Positions 21,389-40,188 of a stretch of DNA of 64,000 nt are shown piece after piece; the first letter of the stretch is position 1, and the number at the start of each line of letters is the position of its first letter. Origin of the DNA: Latrodectus hesperus (Eukaryota > Arthropoda > Arachnida > Araneae > Theridiidae). The stretch covers positions 3,125,286-3,189,285 of the forward strand of contig JAJQOW010000014.1 in the NCBI GenBank assembly GCA_037975125.1, in the 5' to 3' direction. The position numbers and the translations under genes were made by a program. The notes beneath the pieces are model-generated. The model worked only from the letters and a program-made list of their open reading frames with translations. It was not told the DNA's origin and did no database searches.

Positions 21389-22395
21389 TACATTATTACA
21401 GTCTATTCAAATTACAGATGAGAATTTCAAATTAGTTTGGGATATGCTTACTGAGCGTTTCGAAAACGAAACAGAAATCATAAACGCAGCATTAAATAAA
21501 TTAATTTCTCAACCTATTCTTAAACATGAATCAGCAGCAGGTTTGAGGAAATTAATTGATATAACACAGCAATGTATTGATACATTGAAAATCCTGAAAC
21601 AGCCTGTTGAGCATTGGGATACAATTATTATTTTTCTTCTAAAGAGTAAGCTTGATAATGAAACACTGAGAGTATGGGCGTTAGAACAATCGAACAAAAA
21701 AGTTTCTTCTTTCGCTGAATTCAAAACATTCATGTTGAATAGATCGTGTGCGCTTTCGTCTTTGGCGAAGTGCCAAAAAGATAAAGTAGGTCAATTTGAT
21801 GGGAAAAGTATTGCAAATCAAAAACAAAATAAATATTCTTTTTCATCTCAGATCGTTTCTAACTTACGCATTTATTGTCGAAATGATTCTCATTCGCGAT
21901 TATATCATTGTGATAGTTTTTTAGATCTTCCAGTAAAAGAAAAATGGAATGTAATTAAAAAACACCATTTATGCGCTAATTGTTTAAAAGATAATAAAAC
22001 TCATCCTGTTTCTAAATGTCGCGCAAGCATGTGTAAATTATGTTCGAAACCGCATAATACATTATTGTGTTCAAAAAATACACATGATACAAAAACTGAC
22101 ATACAAACAACAGATGAAATTTCTATTAGTAGCAATAATGTAGTTGTACCTGTAACAAAAACAGTTTTATTGCCAACAGCAATTGTTAATGTTAAGGACA
22201 TTAATGGTACATTACATAAATGCAGAATTCTTATCGATTCAGCCAGCCAAGGCTCATTTATTAGGGAAAGTTGTGTAAATTTATTGCAACTTAAACGTAA
22301 TAGAGTTAACATTAATGTTGATGGGCTTAGTTCTCAAAATGTAGGTAAGGTCTCAGGTTCGGTATCATAAAAATTAGCAGAAGAAGAAGCAGAAG

Positions 22396-23370
22396 AATCC
22401 ATTAGCTTCTAAAGCAGTTCTCGAGGACTTTTATGTTGATGATCTTATGTCTGGAGCGAATTCAGTTTCCCAAGCCATAAAACTGCACCAACAATTAATG
22501 CAAATGTTGTCAAGTGCCAAATTTCCCTTGAGAAAATGGGCTTCAAATTCTAAAGAATTTTTGAACTCAATTGATCCAGATTTACGATTATCAAACACTT
22601 CTTTGAGCTTAGACAATGATGAAACTGTGAAAACATTGGGACTACTTTGGCAACCTGAATTGGATGTATTCTTCTTTAAAACTAATCAACCATCTCTTGA
22701 AGATAACTTAACTAAGCGGACATTACTCTCAACATTTGCAAAAATATTTGATTCTCTTGGATGGTTATCTCCAATTACTATTCAGTATAAATTAATAATT
22801 CAAAAACTTTGGAAAAATCAATTGCAGTGGGACGATACTATTCCTTCAGCCATAGCATATGAATGGAAGCAACTTACAGAAAAACCATTGTTCGTGAAAG
22901 ACATTCAAATCCCCAGATTCTTATTTTGTGATTCAAATAACCAATTTCAACTACATGGCTTCAGTGATGCCTCGGAAAAGGCATATGCAACGGCAATTTA
23001 TTGTCGCTCAGTTTCAAGTACCAGTGAAATTAAAGTTAATCTAGTAATAGCTAAGACAAAGGTTGCTCCACTTAAAACTGTTTCACTTCCGAGATTGGAA
23101 CTATGTGGTGCTCTGCTGTTAACTAAATTGATGGACTTCACTTGCAAAGCTATGAACACACCCATTTCCCAAGCTCAATTTTATACAGATTCTACCATCG
23201 TTCTATCCTGGATTGGTTCTTCTGCCAGCCGATGGAAATGCTTTGTGGCCAACAGAGTGGCAAAAATACAAACTCTTTCTTCCCCTACCCAATGGCATCA
23301 TGTTTGTGGAGACATTAATCCTGCTGATCTTGCTACTCATCTTCTGAACTACTTTCTTCATTATGGTTAA
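22396..23370 (+). pseudogene. BEL pol: 3' part of RT plus RNase H, 5'-deleted and frameshifted
   Basis: The open frame begins just after an AGAAGAAGAAGCAGAAGAA stretch and quickly reaches FYVDDLMSGA, with YVDD at 22432-22443, the RT catalytic box. Everything that should precede it (rest of protease, RT fingers and most of the palm) is absent. Downstream are the RT connection and thumb. RNase H follows with GFSDASEKAYATAIY (first Asp, near 22965), SLPRLELCGALL (Glu) and FYTDSTIVLSWI (Asp). The frame is lost just after NPADLAT near 23337, where the reading continues in a different frame into integrase. RT function is therefore lost; the RNase H residues look intact. Confidence 0.85.
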
Positions 23371-24986
23371 ATGGTCCAAATTTTCTTTATAATTCACTTT
23401 CTTTTCAGATAAAGCAGCCTGAACTATCAGTTAGTGATCCTGTTCCAGAAGAAAGGAATTGTACTTTACAATCAACCACAGAAAACAAACATTCCTTTAC
23501 TGATATTGATATTTTTCGTAAATATTCATCTTTTTCTAAACTTAAACATATAACAGCTTTGTGTTTAAGATTTGTGAACAATTGCAGAAATCCTATGAAC
23601 AAATTAACTGGATTTTTACAAACTTGTGAATTAACTAATGCTGTGCATGTGTTAATAAAAATAGTTCAAACTAATGAGTTTAATAATGAGATCAATGCAT
23701 TACAAAAAAATAAAACAATATCGTGTAATAGTAAAATATTATCTCTAAATCCATTTCTTGATAATTCAGGTATTCTTAGAGTAGGTGGTCGTTTGAGACA
23801 TGCAAATCTAGTATACGATCAGAAACATCCTATTTTGCTGCCAACAAAGCATATATTAACTGATCTCATTGTTAAACATTTTCATGAAAATCTTTTGCAT
23901 GCTGGTTCACAACTTGTTCAATCATCTATTGTAGAACAATATTGGATTGTAGGCGTTAGAAACGTAATTAGGCATGTAATCAGAAAATGTGTAAAATGTT
24001 GTAGAATAAGAGCTTCTGTAACCAATCAAATGATGAGCGATTTACCATCTTCTTGCATTTCTCCTGCTCCTGCATTCTTGCGATGTGGAGTAGCTTATGC
24101 TGGTCCTTTTCATATTAAAGCATGTAAAGGTAGAGGCTCTAAACCAAACAAAGGGTATATAGCACTTTTTGTTTGTTTTACTACAAGAGCTATACACCTA
24201 GAATTAGTTACCGACTTATCAGCAGATGCGTTCATTGCATCTCTTAAGAGATTTATTTCTCGTAGGGGTAAATGTAGTGATATATACATTGACTGCGGTA
24301 CCAACTTTATTGGTGCAAAGCGCAAACTCATGGAAATTGAGAAACTTATGAACTCCAAAAATTATAATCAAAATGTAAACAATTTTATGTCTGAAAATGG
24401 TATTAATTGGCATTTAAATGTTCCAGGTGCACCTCACATGGGTGGACTATGGGAAGCTGGCATAAAGTCTACCAAATTTCATTTAAAACGCGTTATAGGG
24501 GAGACAAAACTGACTTACGAAGAATTTGAGACATTGCTAACTCAAATAGAAGCTTGTCTTAATTCTAGACCTTTAACTGCATTATCTACCGATCCAAATA
24601 ATTTATCAGCCTTAACACCTGGCCATTTTATTATTGGCAGGGCTTTAACAAGCCTTCCTGAACCAAATTACGTTGATACAAACATATCTTTTCTTTCAAA
24701 ATGGCAGCATATTCAAAAAATGGTGCAACAGTTTTGGAAACGTTGGCATAAAGAATATCTCACACGGTTGCAACAAAGGCCAAAATGGCTACTGCTGACT
24801 AAAAATTATCAAATAAATGATTTATGCCTTTTAAAAGAGGACAATTTACCCCCAACAAAATGGAAAATGGGTAGAATAATTCAATTGCACCCTGGACTTG
24901 ACAATAATGTTAGGGTAGTAACGCTTAAAACATCAGATGGTATATACAAAAGAAACATTACAAAACTATACCAACTTCCTGTGTAA
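23337..24986 (+). pseudogene. BEL integrase and pol C-terminus, catalytic Asp replaced by Ala
   Basis: The frame is open from about 23337 to the stop at 24986; the first Met is at 23559. Counting from that Met, an HHCC zinc-binding N-terminal domain lies around residues 107-147 (HFHENLLHAG ... CVKCC). The core domain follows: GVAYAGPF around 177-183, IDCGTNFIGAK around 244-254, and HMGGLWEAGIK around 293-303. BEL/Pao integrases normally have VDYAGPF; here the Asp is Ala179 (codon GCT, 24093-24095), while Asp245 and Glu299 are kept. That change should abolish strand transfer. The C-terminal domain ends KRNITKLYQLPV. The Met start is unlikely to be used, because this would normally be part of a polyprotein. 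Confidence 0.88.
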
Positions 24987-25181
24987 TGCCAATTTCATAC
25001 TTCAATTTAAATAAAATTTCATTTCTTCTATATGTACAATTTTATACTTCTAGTGTATATTTCCATATAAAACTTTTCTTCATTTATGTGTTTGTTATAT
25101 ACTTTTTCATTTATGTTGTATAACTAATCTTTATTTGTATATAAATGTTGCATATAACCTATTTCTTTGAAATAATATTTC

Positions 25182-25188
25182 AAGGTGG
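25182..25188 (+). other. Candidate polypurine tract
   Basis: AAGGTGG, followed by CCGGCA, directly precedes the 3' LTR. It is short and is placed by position. Confidence 0.45.
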
Positions 25189-25194
25189 CCGGCA

Positions 25195-25330
25195 TGTTCC
25201 GACCCTGTGTACTCAATGTAAACATTTAATTTCTTTGTGCACCAGATGGCGCTAACACAAACCATGGTTCTTTTGTCAGTCAAACAATAAAATTTCAAAA
25301 CAACGGACGTGTCGTTTCTGTGTGCCAATA
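25195..25330 (+). repeat. 3' LTR of the BEL/Pao element
   Basis: 136 bp, one difference from the 5' LTR. AATAAA lies at 25286-25291 and CAGATGGCGCTA at 25243-25254. It is followed by the CATAT target duplication. Confidence 0.95.
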
Positions 25331-28664
<3,334 letters not shown>

Positions 28665-28870
28665 GAATGTATGTGCAAATGGAGAAATGATCTTTCTAAA
28701 TCACTTAGAGTTTCCTTTTCAACCAGGTACGTCAGGCATAGAGAATATCCTGAAAAATTTCCCTCGCCTTCAACTGTCTGTCAATTTTCCCAGCACCTTC
28801 TTACTTTCTGCATGCGACGGAATTCTTTCTCATGTCCCATTCTTCACAGAACTCCAAAACTAAAATTCCA
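28665..28870. repeat. Dispersed repeat, copy 2 (unclassified)
   Basis: Colinear with 2985-3245: AAATGGAGAAATGATCTTTC near 28678, GAATATCC near 28743, then CAACTGTCTGTCAATTTTCC near 28771. Two overlapping open frames of 68 and 80 codons cover it, but their partners are not conserved in copy 1, so coding is not supported. Confidence 0.5.
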
Positions 28871-31289
28871 TTTTTATTTTTGTATTCAGTCATCTTTGAC
28901 TTTAAAAGAATGATGAGTCATCCATCTTATTTTGAATCGATGGAAGGCTTTTGTACATTGCATTCTCAGAAACTTCCTCATCGGCCTCAGACTAGTTAGA
29001 CGTAATTTGTGACGTATGCAAATAACGCTATTAAAGTCGAGTTGTTAAAAAATTAATTTATTGGGAAAATGAAATTGGCATCTCCACATAAAATATTCAG
29101 TTCAATAAATTTATCTGCATATTCAGAAAACCAATTTTTTTTATATTTAACTGTTTAAATATAATAATAGAATGACACATTAGTAAATATTAAAATTCAG
29201 TTGCAGAAATTAATTAAATTTAAATTTAAGGTGATAAATATTCACCTAAATAATTTAAGTGTTTATTCTTACTTTGATTATATGAACCAAATATAATTTT
29301 TCTATAAAAGTAGAATTAAGGGTGTTGTGTGACAATACATAAATACTCATTTAGAATCATATCATTTTATATATAAAATATCTACACTTGCATGTATAGT
29401 TATTAAAATCCAGAATTATGCATGTTTGATTGCCAACAAAAGTATATAAGTATTTTAATTTCCAGAATTTGTTTATAAGAAGATAAGTATGTCACTTCCC
29501 ATAATTTATAAAACAACATTCATCAAAATTGTATGAATTGTATATAAAGTATTTTTAATTGCATTTGACATAATATTTTATTTCCCTTTAATTATATTTG
29601 ACAAAATAGTGTATTGCATTCTAAATATTTCATTGAAACACTTTTGTTAAAAAAAACTTAATTTTGTTTATTATAAAATATTTTGTTATAAAATTAGGCC
29701 ATCATGAACAAATTCTCAAAACCATTAATAGAATTTAGTATTCTTTAAATATTTCTCAAAAGCGGAAAGAAAGTGATTGTCTCAAATTATTTTTAGAAAT
29801 ACTTGTGAAAAATACATATTTTATATAATGCTAACTAAATATATATTTTTAACTGTACAAAATTTACCACATATTAATGTATATAAGTATTAATGAAAAA
29901 TAATAGTTATTTTTTCTTATATATAATAAAATCTCATTTTTGTTTTAATCTGAGACGTTTCTTAGGAAACTTTATACAAAACTGTTAACTTTTTTAATGC
30001 AAAATAATTTTTCTTTCTTTTTTAATTAGATCTTTAATGATGAACACTCATAATACTTAATAAGCATAATCATTAAATTTCTAATTTTGATTTTGTTATC
30101 TAAAACAGCAATAGTTGTAATGTTTGTTTATTTATTGGTTTGTTGTTTTTTAATTGATAAATTTACAAAAAAGTATATGATTTGAAATAATTCAATATTC
30201 ATCAAAAAACAATTTAAACATTTAATTTGAAAAGGATAATACACAAAAGCATAATTTCCATGTATTTATAGTAAAATATAACAAACTCATAATTAACACA
30301 TCTATCCCTTTATGCCAAATGATTTTTTATTCTTTATGTAGTTATTGATTTGACTAACAATCTTTTCTTTATTTACTCTAAAATTAAAAGCTTTTTTAAA
30401 CTAAAATGTGTTGAAACCTATAAACCCTAATTTGTATAAAAATCAGGAGTTTTGTGAATTAAAACATAAGAATTTCTCACTGTAAGACATTAGGGGATTG
30501 TTACTTGAACGCAGAGGAAACTCGATTTTGGAATTACATTAAATTAAGCCCAGTAAGTTTTAACACGTGCAAGACATAATTCGCTAGGTCACATAGAGAG
30601 AGAATCAATTTGGTTACATACAATTTATCACCTGAATCATATTCGTTCAAAATTTTATTGCTCATTTTACTGATATATTCATAAATTTAACAAAGAAAAT
30701 GCAAACGTGTGTTCACATGTATTTTATTGCATATTTTTTTCTAAATATTAAGCTTTAACGCGTTTAGCTATAATATAAATTATAATAATATAGAAAAATC
30801 ATAACACATTAAGAGAAGTACTGCTAAATTGATTGAAAAAATATCAACTTCAATAATATTATATTTTTTTAGTTTTAAAATCTAATCAGTATTAATACAA
30901 TTTTCATTTCTTTTTTTATATTTTTCAAATTTTGTTCAGTTATATAAAAATTTCCTAAATTATATAATAAATATATTTTCTATGTCTCAACTAGCATACA
31001 TTAAAAAAATTAAATATGAAATTTTGTTATCTGTTTTAACTGCTCTGTATACAAGAAAAAGAAGTTTGATATATACCTTAAACACAAGAAAGATGAGGAA
31101 TTTTTCATCTAAATTACACGATTTTCTAAGTTAATGCTCAATAGAATCGATTAAATTAATGCGTATAACAAACTTGCAATAGTCGGACAAAAATACATTG
31201 TTATGGGAATAGCAAGTAATTAAATTTTTAAAAGCTTTAAAACTATAGATCTCCATAAATCAATTTTCAGAATAAAATCTTATCCAACT
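28871..31289. other. Gene-free AT-rich DNA
   Basis: No recognised gene or element. Confidence 0.6.
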
Positions 31290-32220
31290 GTGGTGGAAAT
31301 AACAGCACTTATATGCCTGGGAATTCAGACAAAAATTTCCTGGATCAACTTGTAACTGTATGGCTGTCTTTTCACCTTCAGCCTCATGACATATTTGAAA
31401 GAACGCACTCTCAAGTGTAGGGTAAGTAACCAGTTATTTTTTTGAAAATCATTGACTAGACATTTGAAATCAGACCTAGAAATAATCACAAATGTTCGTC
31501 AACAAGAAAGGGCTGCACAAAACCAGGAATATTTAATAGCATATTACCCAGCTGTAATGTAATTTTCTCTAAAACTCGAAAAAAATGCTGGAGTCATGGG
31601 TCTTAAGACAATAGAAATGTACATACCATTGTGCAAAATTCCTTAACTTCAAATAAGAGATAACGAGAAGTTTGTCTAGAGGTAATGTACAAGATCATTT
31701 ATAAATGATAGGGCGATTTGATGATTTTGAAAACACCATCTTGCAGTGTATTTCTTCAATATATTACCAAATGTAAGTAGAGTACTGTAAACATTTTAGT
31801 ACTGTAAACAGAATCAGTTATCAACATTAACCGAAGTCATGGCGACATTGCTGATATTCCACAAGAAACAAACATTATTAAAATTTTCTCTGAGGCAGTT
31901 TTGGTCATGATAAACATCGCATTTTTTGACTAAGTGCTCGTTACATGCTCACACAATCCCTGAAGTAGATGTGATATTATACAACAGTTGTTGTTGCCAA
32001 ATGATAACGGGTAGATTAAATCCAACATAGAAATCCGTACATCTATTGTAAGCCCACGTATTTTCCTTGGCAATCATGGAGTCTCGTTCGATGTAATAGT
32101 GCTATACAATAGACTCATATTTCCATCAGATTCATTTTCTGTCAGAACAGAAGTATGATAGTTCTCGATTCTCCTTATTGCACGAAAAAATATACCTTTC
32201 ATAAAGAAATAAAATTAAAC
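31290..32220. other. Unclassified block of more balanced composition
   Basis: This stretch has clearly more G and C and fewer homopolymers than its flanks, as transposon or old gene sequence would. Translation on either strand gives only short pieces broken by stops, and I recognise no family. It may be a decayed mobile element or pseudogene. Confidence 0.35.
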
Positions 32221-35200
32221 GTAGTATGTGTATAAGAAACCCATAGTACAATTTATTTATTTAAATGCATTGATACTTTAAGAAAAACGTATATCCTATA
32301 CATAAAATTTCATGTTTCTGGCTATATAGGAATAATGCAATTCTACAGCATTGATTTACGTCAATCATTTGTGACAGAACAAAATATCACTCATATGGTA
32401 GTAAAGTCTGAATAATTCCAAAAGATGAACAAATGTTTTGACATATCCTCTTCATATAGTTATATATTTTTATTATAGATACATTACTTTCACATTGGTT
32501 TTTTATCAGTCTATTGAACCCAGTCTAATTACGTTAATATCTCTAGGTAAAGAATAATACGTCTTATCCATCTATAATTTCTGCAGCAGTTATCTGCAAT
32601 CCTCATCATACGGGACGAAGAAATTAGCGGAGTCTAAACACATTTATTAAAGTCTAAACTGAAGCATCTGGACGTTATTCTGGAATGCTTTCGAAATTCC
32701 AAAAAATAAATATAGTTATTAATTGTGTTTTTCCATATTAATTATGCTTCTTACTGTTCTTGTTTTTCATTCTCTTCTCAAGAAAGTTAAATTCAATAGC
32801 GTGCGATAACAACTTTCGTTGTTTTATTCCAAGAACGGATTCAATATTTTACTTTATTTCTAAATTCTGAAATATAACAAATAATTGTGACTTTTTTATA
32901 TGCAACTATTAAAAAGTCACAACATATATTAACATTATATTAAAACTTCCATTTATATTAAGTTAAAGATTTATAAATAAATTAAACTCTTAAATACATG
33001 CATTGAAACAAAATATAAATACATTAAAAATTATATCAAAAAAAATCTAGAATAAATTGAAATAAATTTGCATAAGATCTAAAGTTTTCACATCACGTAA
33101 AAATCTTAATAATGTATGAAACACACAAATACAGTTTTCATATACTTAAATTAAGTTTTCATTTAATTGCTAGTCTTATACAGAAAAAAACACCAGAAAG
33201 TAATAGTATGATTTATTTTAAATGTTTTTGTCATATTTTTCATTTGCAGTCTTTATTTTTTAAATTATATCTAAGGCTTTTGCATTTTATATTCAAATTC
33301 CATTTTTCTTTTCAAATGAAAGATTTTTGAAAATTAATTGAATATAAGTTACATTTATTTGACTATTCATCTGTAAAATTATTCACATGCAAAATGGTAA
33401 AATAAAAAATTTTAAGATATTTATGAAAATAATGTGCATCATTTCTGGAAGTTATATCATTTCAGATATCTTTATTTTTGCATAGATGATGCATAGTATT
33501 TTTTTTTTAATTTATTCATTCCAAATTTATGCAGTGAGTGAAATCTGTAACAGGTCGTCTAATAGATGAAAACTTGTTCGTGTCATTTGAAACTATCAAT
33601 CAGTATTTTCAAGTAATTTTTCTGTAACTTTTGATTGTATTGTTAGAAACGATATAATCGGTAACTTCGCAAACACCAACTTTAATAGAGATATACGCCG
33701 GAAAGAAGTATGTATATAATGCTCTGCAATAAATATTTTGATCGAATACAGAAGGATCCTCTGAGAAGAGCATTTTCCTTATTCTTCTATTCATTTTCCT
33801 ATTTCTATGATCTGTCAATTTACGCTGATTTCCTACTATTGAAAAAATTGATTAAAAAAATGTGCATAGACTCAGTTATTGAGGAAATCAAATATTTATA
33901 GTTTTTGTGCTAATAAAGGAAATTCTATGAAAGAAGCAACTTCAACAGAATGACTTTTGCTTTCGTTAGAAAGTATTACATGAAATTTTTGGGTTAAGTT
34001 TCTATACTTTAGCACATCTCTAACGATTTAATTTTAATCCTCATGATTATTCAATTACGTTACTCAATTACATAATTTAAATTGAGGAAATATCATAAAT
34101 TTGTTGCAATGCAAATTTTTTAAATTTTTTTGATGCATAGCCAATAAGTAAGTATTTTCATAAAAAACTCCGAATGTAAGATAAGTTAAATGTCAGTAAG
34201 TAATCATTGATAAATGAAACAAAACTTGATTACTATGTCATTGTTGCTAACATCATTGTACATTAATATGCTTAATCTATCAATAATATATAATAATATT
34301 TTTTTTAAATTATGGATCGATTTACCTTAAATTGATTGAATAATCAAACTGAATAATGTACCAAGGTTTGTGAATTACATGTGTGTGTTACAGAAATACA
34401 TGTGGACATAATATTTTCATTTAATTGTATTTAATGAGTTCAATATTATGTATTTTCTGTAACATATACTGTTACTGTTATATATTATATATACTGTTCA
34501 CTATTTATTCTACTTTTTTATTTTAATTTATATATTTTATGTATTTTTACTTTATATTTCCTATTTAAATATTTTAATGTAAAAATAAGTATTTCTTATG
34601 CTTAAAAAACATGTTATATATAAATTATGCTTGTTGGAAAATTATTTATATTTATTTACACACATTTAAAATTCAATTAATTATTATAAGCTTATACAAA
34701 AATTATTTAAGTCCTATTTTTTAAAAATAAACAAAAAATTTTTCGAACTTTTTAACTAGAAATAGGATTTTAGTAATTAATAATTCGAAGTGCCAAATAA
34801 AACATTGTAAAATATATATTACATTTATTCTTTTTCCCAAATAAAATTCATATTACATTATAAAACATTAGGAGAAAGTACAATAACGCAATCAATAATT
34901 GAATTCCTATTGATTATTCATATTTTTATTTGTATAAGTAGATGCAGGAATCTTAAATTATAGTACTTAGTTATAAAAATTATTGTAAACATAATTATGT
35001 ATTAAAACAAGAATGTCATTTACTTATTATAATTAAAGCCCAAGCCATTTTGGCTCTTGTTATATTACTTGGAAGATGAAAATTTTGAAACAAGTGTTAG
35101 TAATAATTCAAAAAATTTATTTACTGCCTAATAGGTTTAGTTTCTAAACTGCTCAGAATTCAAATTGTTAATGTATAATACATTGCACTTTCGCTTGATT

Positions 35201-37012
35201 TTATTGTAGCTTTTCAGCTGCATAATCTGGTGCATAATAAAAATTTGTTTTATTACTAATTAAAGAGCATTTGTAATATATTGATTTATTTTAGAGAAAC
35301 CGCGAGAATTTACTTTTAATTTAAATATTTTTGCTATAAAAATATGAAATTTCTAGAAAATAATTTAACAATAGCTAAATATTAAAAATTATTAGACATA
35401 CATAAAAATATTAATAATATTTTATTTCATCCTTAATCACGTTTTCAGATTGAATCATTAAAATAAGGCTTTACTTTCTACTTGACGAAAAATAATTTAT
35501 ATTTATTGCTTAGAGGTATTTTATTGTTTTATGATATATTTCAGGTAGGAAATAGGTTTCACCATTTATGTTACTAAATAAGAAAGGCATGTAAATATCC
35601 ATATTTTGTGAATCGGTATATTGATTTATAAATGATTTTGCATCATACGATTACCTTTATAGTTATTATTTATATGAAAACTAAATTTCTTAAAGAGAAA
35701 AGGAAATATCTTTAATACTTAAAATATTATAAATAAAATAATTTTTAAACTTAAATTATATTTTCTTAATAATAAAAGTCATAAATAAATTTACTAATAA
35801 AATATACATGGAATTTTAAATACAATTTTAGATGCTTAATAAATAAAAACTTCTAATTTACAAATAATTACATTTTCCAATTATTTTTAACTGATATCAT
35901 TAAAAAAATAAAATTTTGCGGAATAAAATTAGCAGAGAGCCAGAACATGCACCGTGATGATGCAGTCTACAAAGTCAAAATTTAGACTGTAACTGAAATT
36001 CAAGATAAAATCCAAATACATTTTTGAAATTTTGCGGGATATGTATGTATCATTAACGCCCAATAGCAACACATTACAAGGTTGTTATAATTACGAATTA
36101 AAACAAGAAAATTATGCATCGATTTGCTGGAAAGTGAAACTTCACTAGTTGTAAAGTAAAAGAGAAGAAAAAGTTTTAATTTAAAAAAAAATCTCTAAAA
36201 TATAGAATGAAAAATAGTTTTAAAAAATCAAATGAGAAAATTTCACAATTGCGTATTTTCTGTGGGTCAAATGAAATGAGAGCATGAGCCAAAATGAAAT
36301 GAGAGTCTACTTTAGCAAAATTATTTCAGAACAAAAAAACGAATTATAGAAATTAGAAAGAAGGTAGAAATTGATTATGTTAAACGGTGATGCTTACCTC
36401 TGAAAACAGGAAAAAAAAAAAAAAAAAAAAAAAAAACTAATCGCTGAAACTTCCAGCAATATACCATTCTATTGCATCACCTATAACACCTAGAATCATG
36501 AAGGAAAGACCATTAAAACTATGGAAATGTTTCTAACATATTACAAAAGAGCTAAATTAGGTAATTGCAAAAAACATTTATGTTTAAAAGAATAATATAT
36601 TCAGGTAGTTTTCTAGAATAATAGTGAGAAAGTACAAATTGATAAAACGACAGTACAATTTCCGAGATTTCATTTACCTATCAAAACCTTGGAGACGGGG
36701 ATCATTTTGTGATTTTTGTGTTCGAAATCATGAAAGAAGAATTGGGTAAAAGAGCCAAGCCAATCAAGATGTAAAACTAAATCAAGCTTAAATTTGGCAA
36801 TATCCAGCCTGTATACTGAATTTCTTATTCCACATATAACAAGTTTAGAAATAAGATTAAATAAATTAAGCGAAGTCAATTCAACAGTTAAATATCAAAT
36901 GTATTATACTTACTAAATTAGTGGTAAAATATTTAACAAATTACAGTAAATGAGCTTGTATCAAATTTCCACCTTAGTAAGAACAATATGATAGACCAAA
37001 TAAGCTTCAAGC
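32221..37012. other. Gene-free AT-rich DNA with an A26 tract
   Basis: No recognised gene. A run of 26 A residues lies at 36411-36436 and could be the tail of an old retroinsertion; no source sequence upstream is recognised. Open frames of 60-72 codons near 33112, 33609, 33710 and 36670 lack motifs. Confidence 0.55.
34386..34464. repeat. Imperfect hairpin
   Basis: TGTTACAGAAATACAT at the left and ATGTATTTTCTGTAACA at the right form a stem extended by ATAATATT/AATATTAT. A 6-nt bulge sits in the left arm, and a loop of about 25 nt separates the arms. No known RNA family is recognised. Confidence 0.6.
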
Positions 37013-37039
37013 TGTACTTGGTTTAGCTAACCAAGTACA
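37013..37039. repeat. 27-bp palindrome
   Basis: TGTACTTGGTT and AACCAAGTACA are exact 11-bp inverted arms around a 5-nt centre. Confidence 0.8.
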
Positions 37040-37219
37040 ACTAACAAGTTTCAATTTACCACCACTTTTTTTCTGCTTTGAAAAGTTCACTAAGGACAAA
37101 TTTTGGAAAGTTGTTTCGGGAAAAAAATCTATAACAATTTTGTTTTTTATTACAAAGTTTGTATTTTTTGATTCCACTAAAATCGATATTTCTAACCAGA
37201 TCCTAAGCAAACAAATGAA

Positions 37220-40185
<2,966 letters not shown>

Positions 40186-40188
<3 letters not shown>

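Larger units (their letters stand above)
19311..22370 (+). pseudogene. BEL gag and start of protease, interrupted by a transposon
   Basis: The first segment is 19311-19791 and the second 21391-22370, both in the same frame. The first starts at an ATG encoding MDTLLKTKK; an upstream in-frame ATG at 19287 is possible. The N-terminal part is rich in Asn, Leu and Glu and looks coiled-coil forming, as in BEL Gag. Near 21970-22075 the second segment has two cysteine-histidine knuckles, CX2CX6HX4C and CX2CX3HX4C, that would bind nucleic acid. Near 22230 the motif LIDSASQGSFI is the aspartic protease active-site region (DSA, where many families have DSG). The frame stops at 22370 soon after the protease start, where the internal deletion begins. 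The insert plus its duplicated TA is 1599 bp, divisible by three, so the frame is unchanged on both sides, although stops lie inside the insert. Confidence 0.85.
19042..25330 (+). mobile_element. BEL/Pao LTR retrotransposon, internally deleted and carrying a nested mariner-like element
   Basis: The two ends are 136-bp direct repeats (19042-19177 and 25195-25330) with one difference that I can find. The flanks are CATAT at 19037-19041 and CATAT at 25331-25335, a 5-bp target duplication typical of BEL/Pao. Internal order is gag with zinc knuckles, a protease start, RT, RNase H and integrase, the Pao/BEL order. Without the 1597-bp insert the element is about 4.7 kb, shorter than the usual 5-7 kb, because a segment between protease and the RT active site is missing. 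A frameshift at about 23337 and an altered integrase active site add to the damage. It is therefore a young but non-autonomous copy. Confidence 0.95.

Noticed and set aside
36411..36436. A26 tract as the tail of a processed pseudogene or LINE
   Set aside because: The sequence upstream has no recognisable coding or LINE homology, and no target duplication is visible, so the tract is reported only as a homopolymer.
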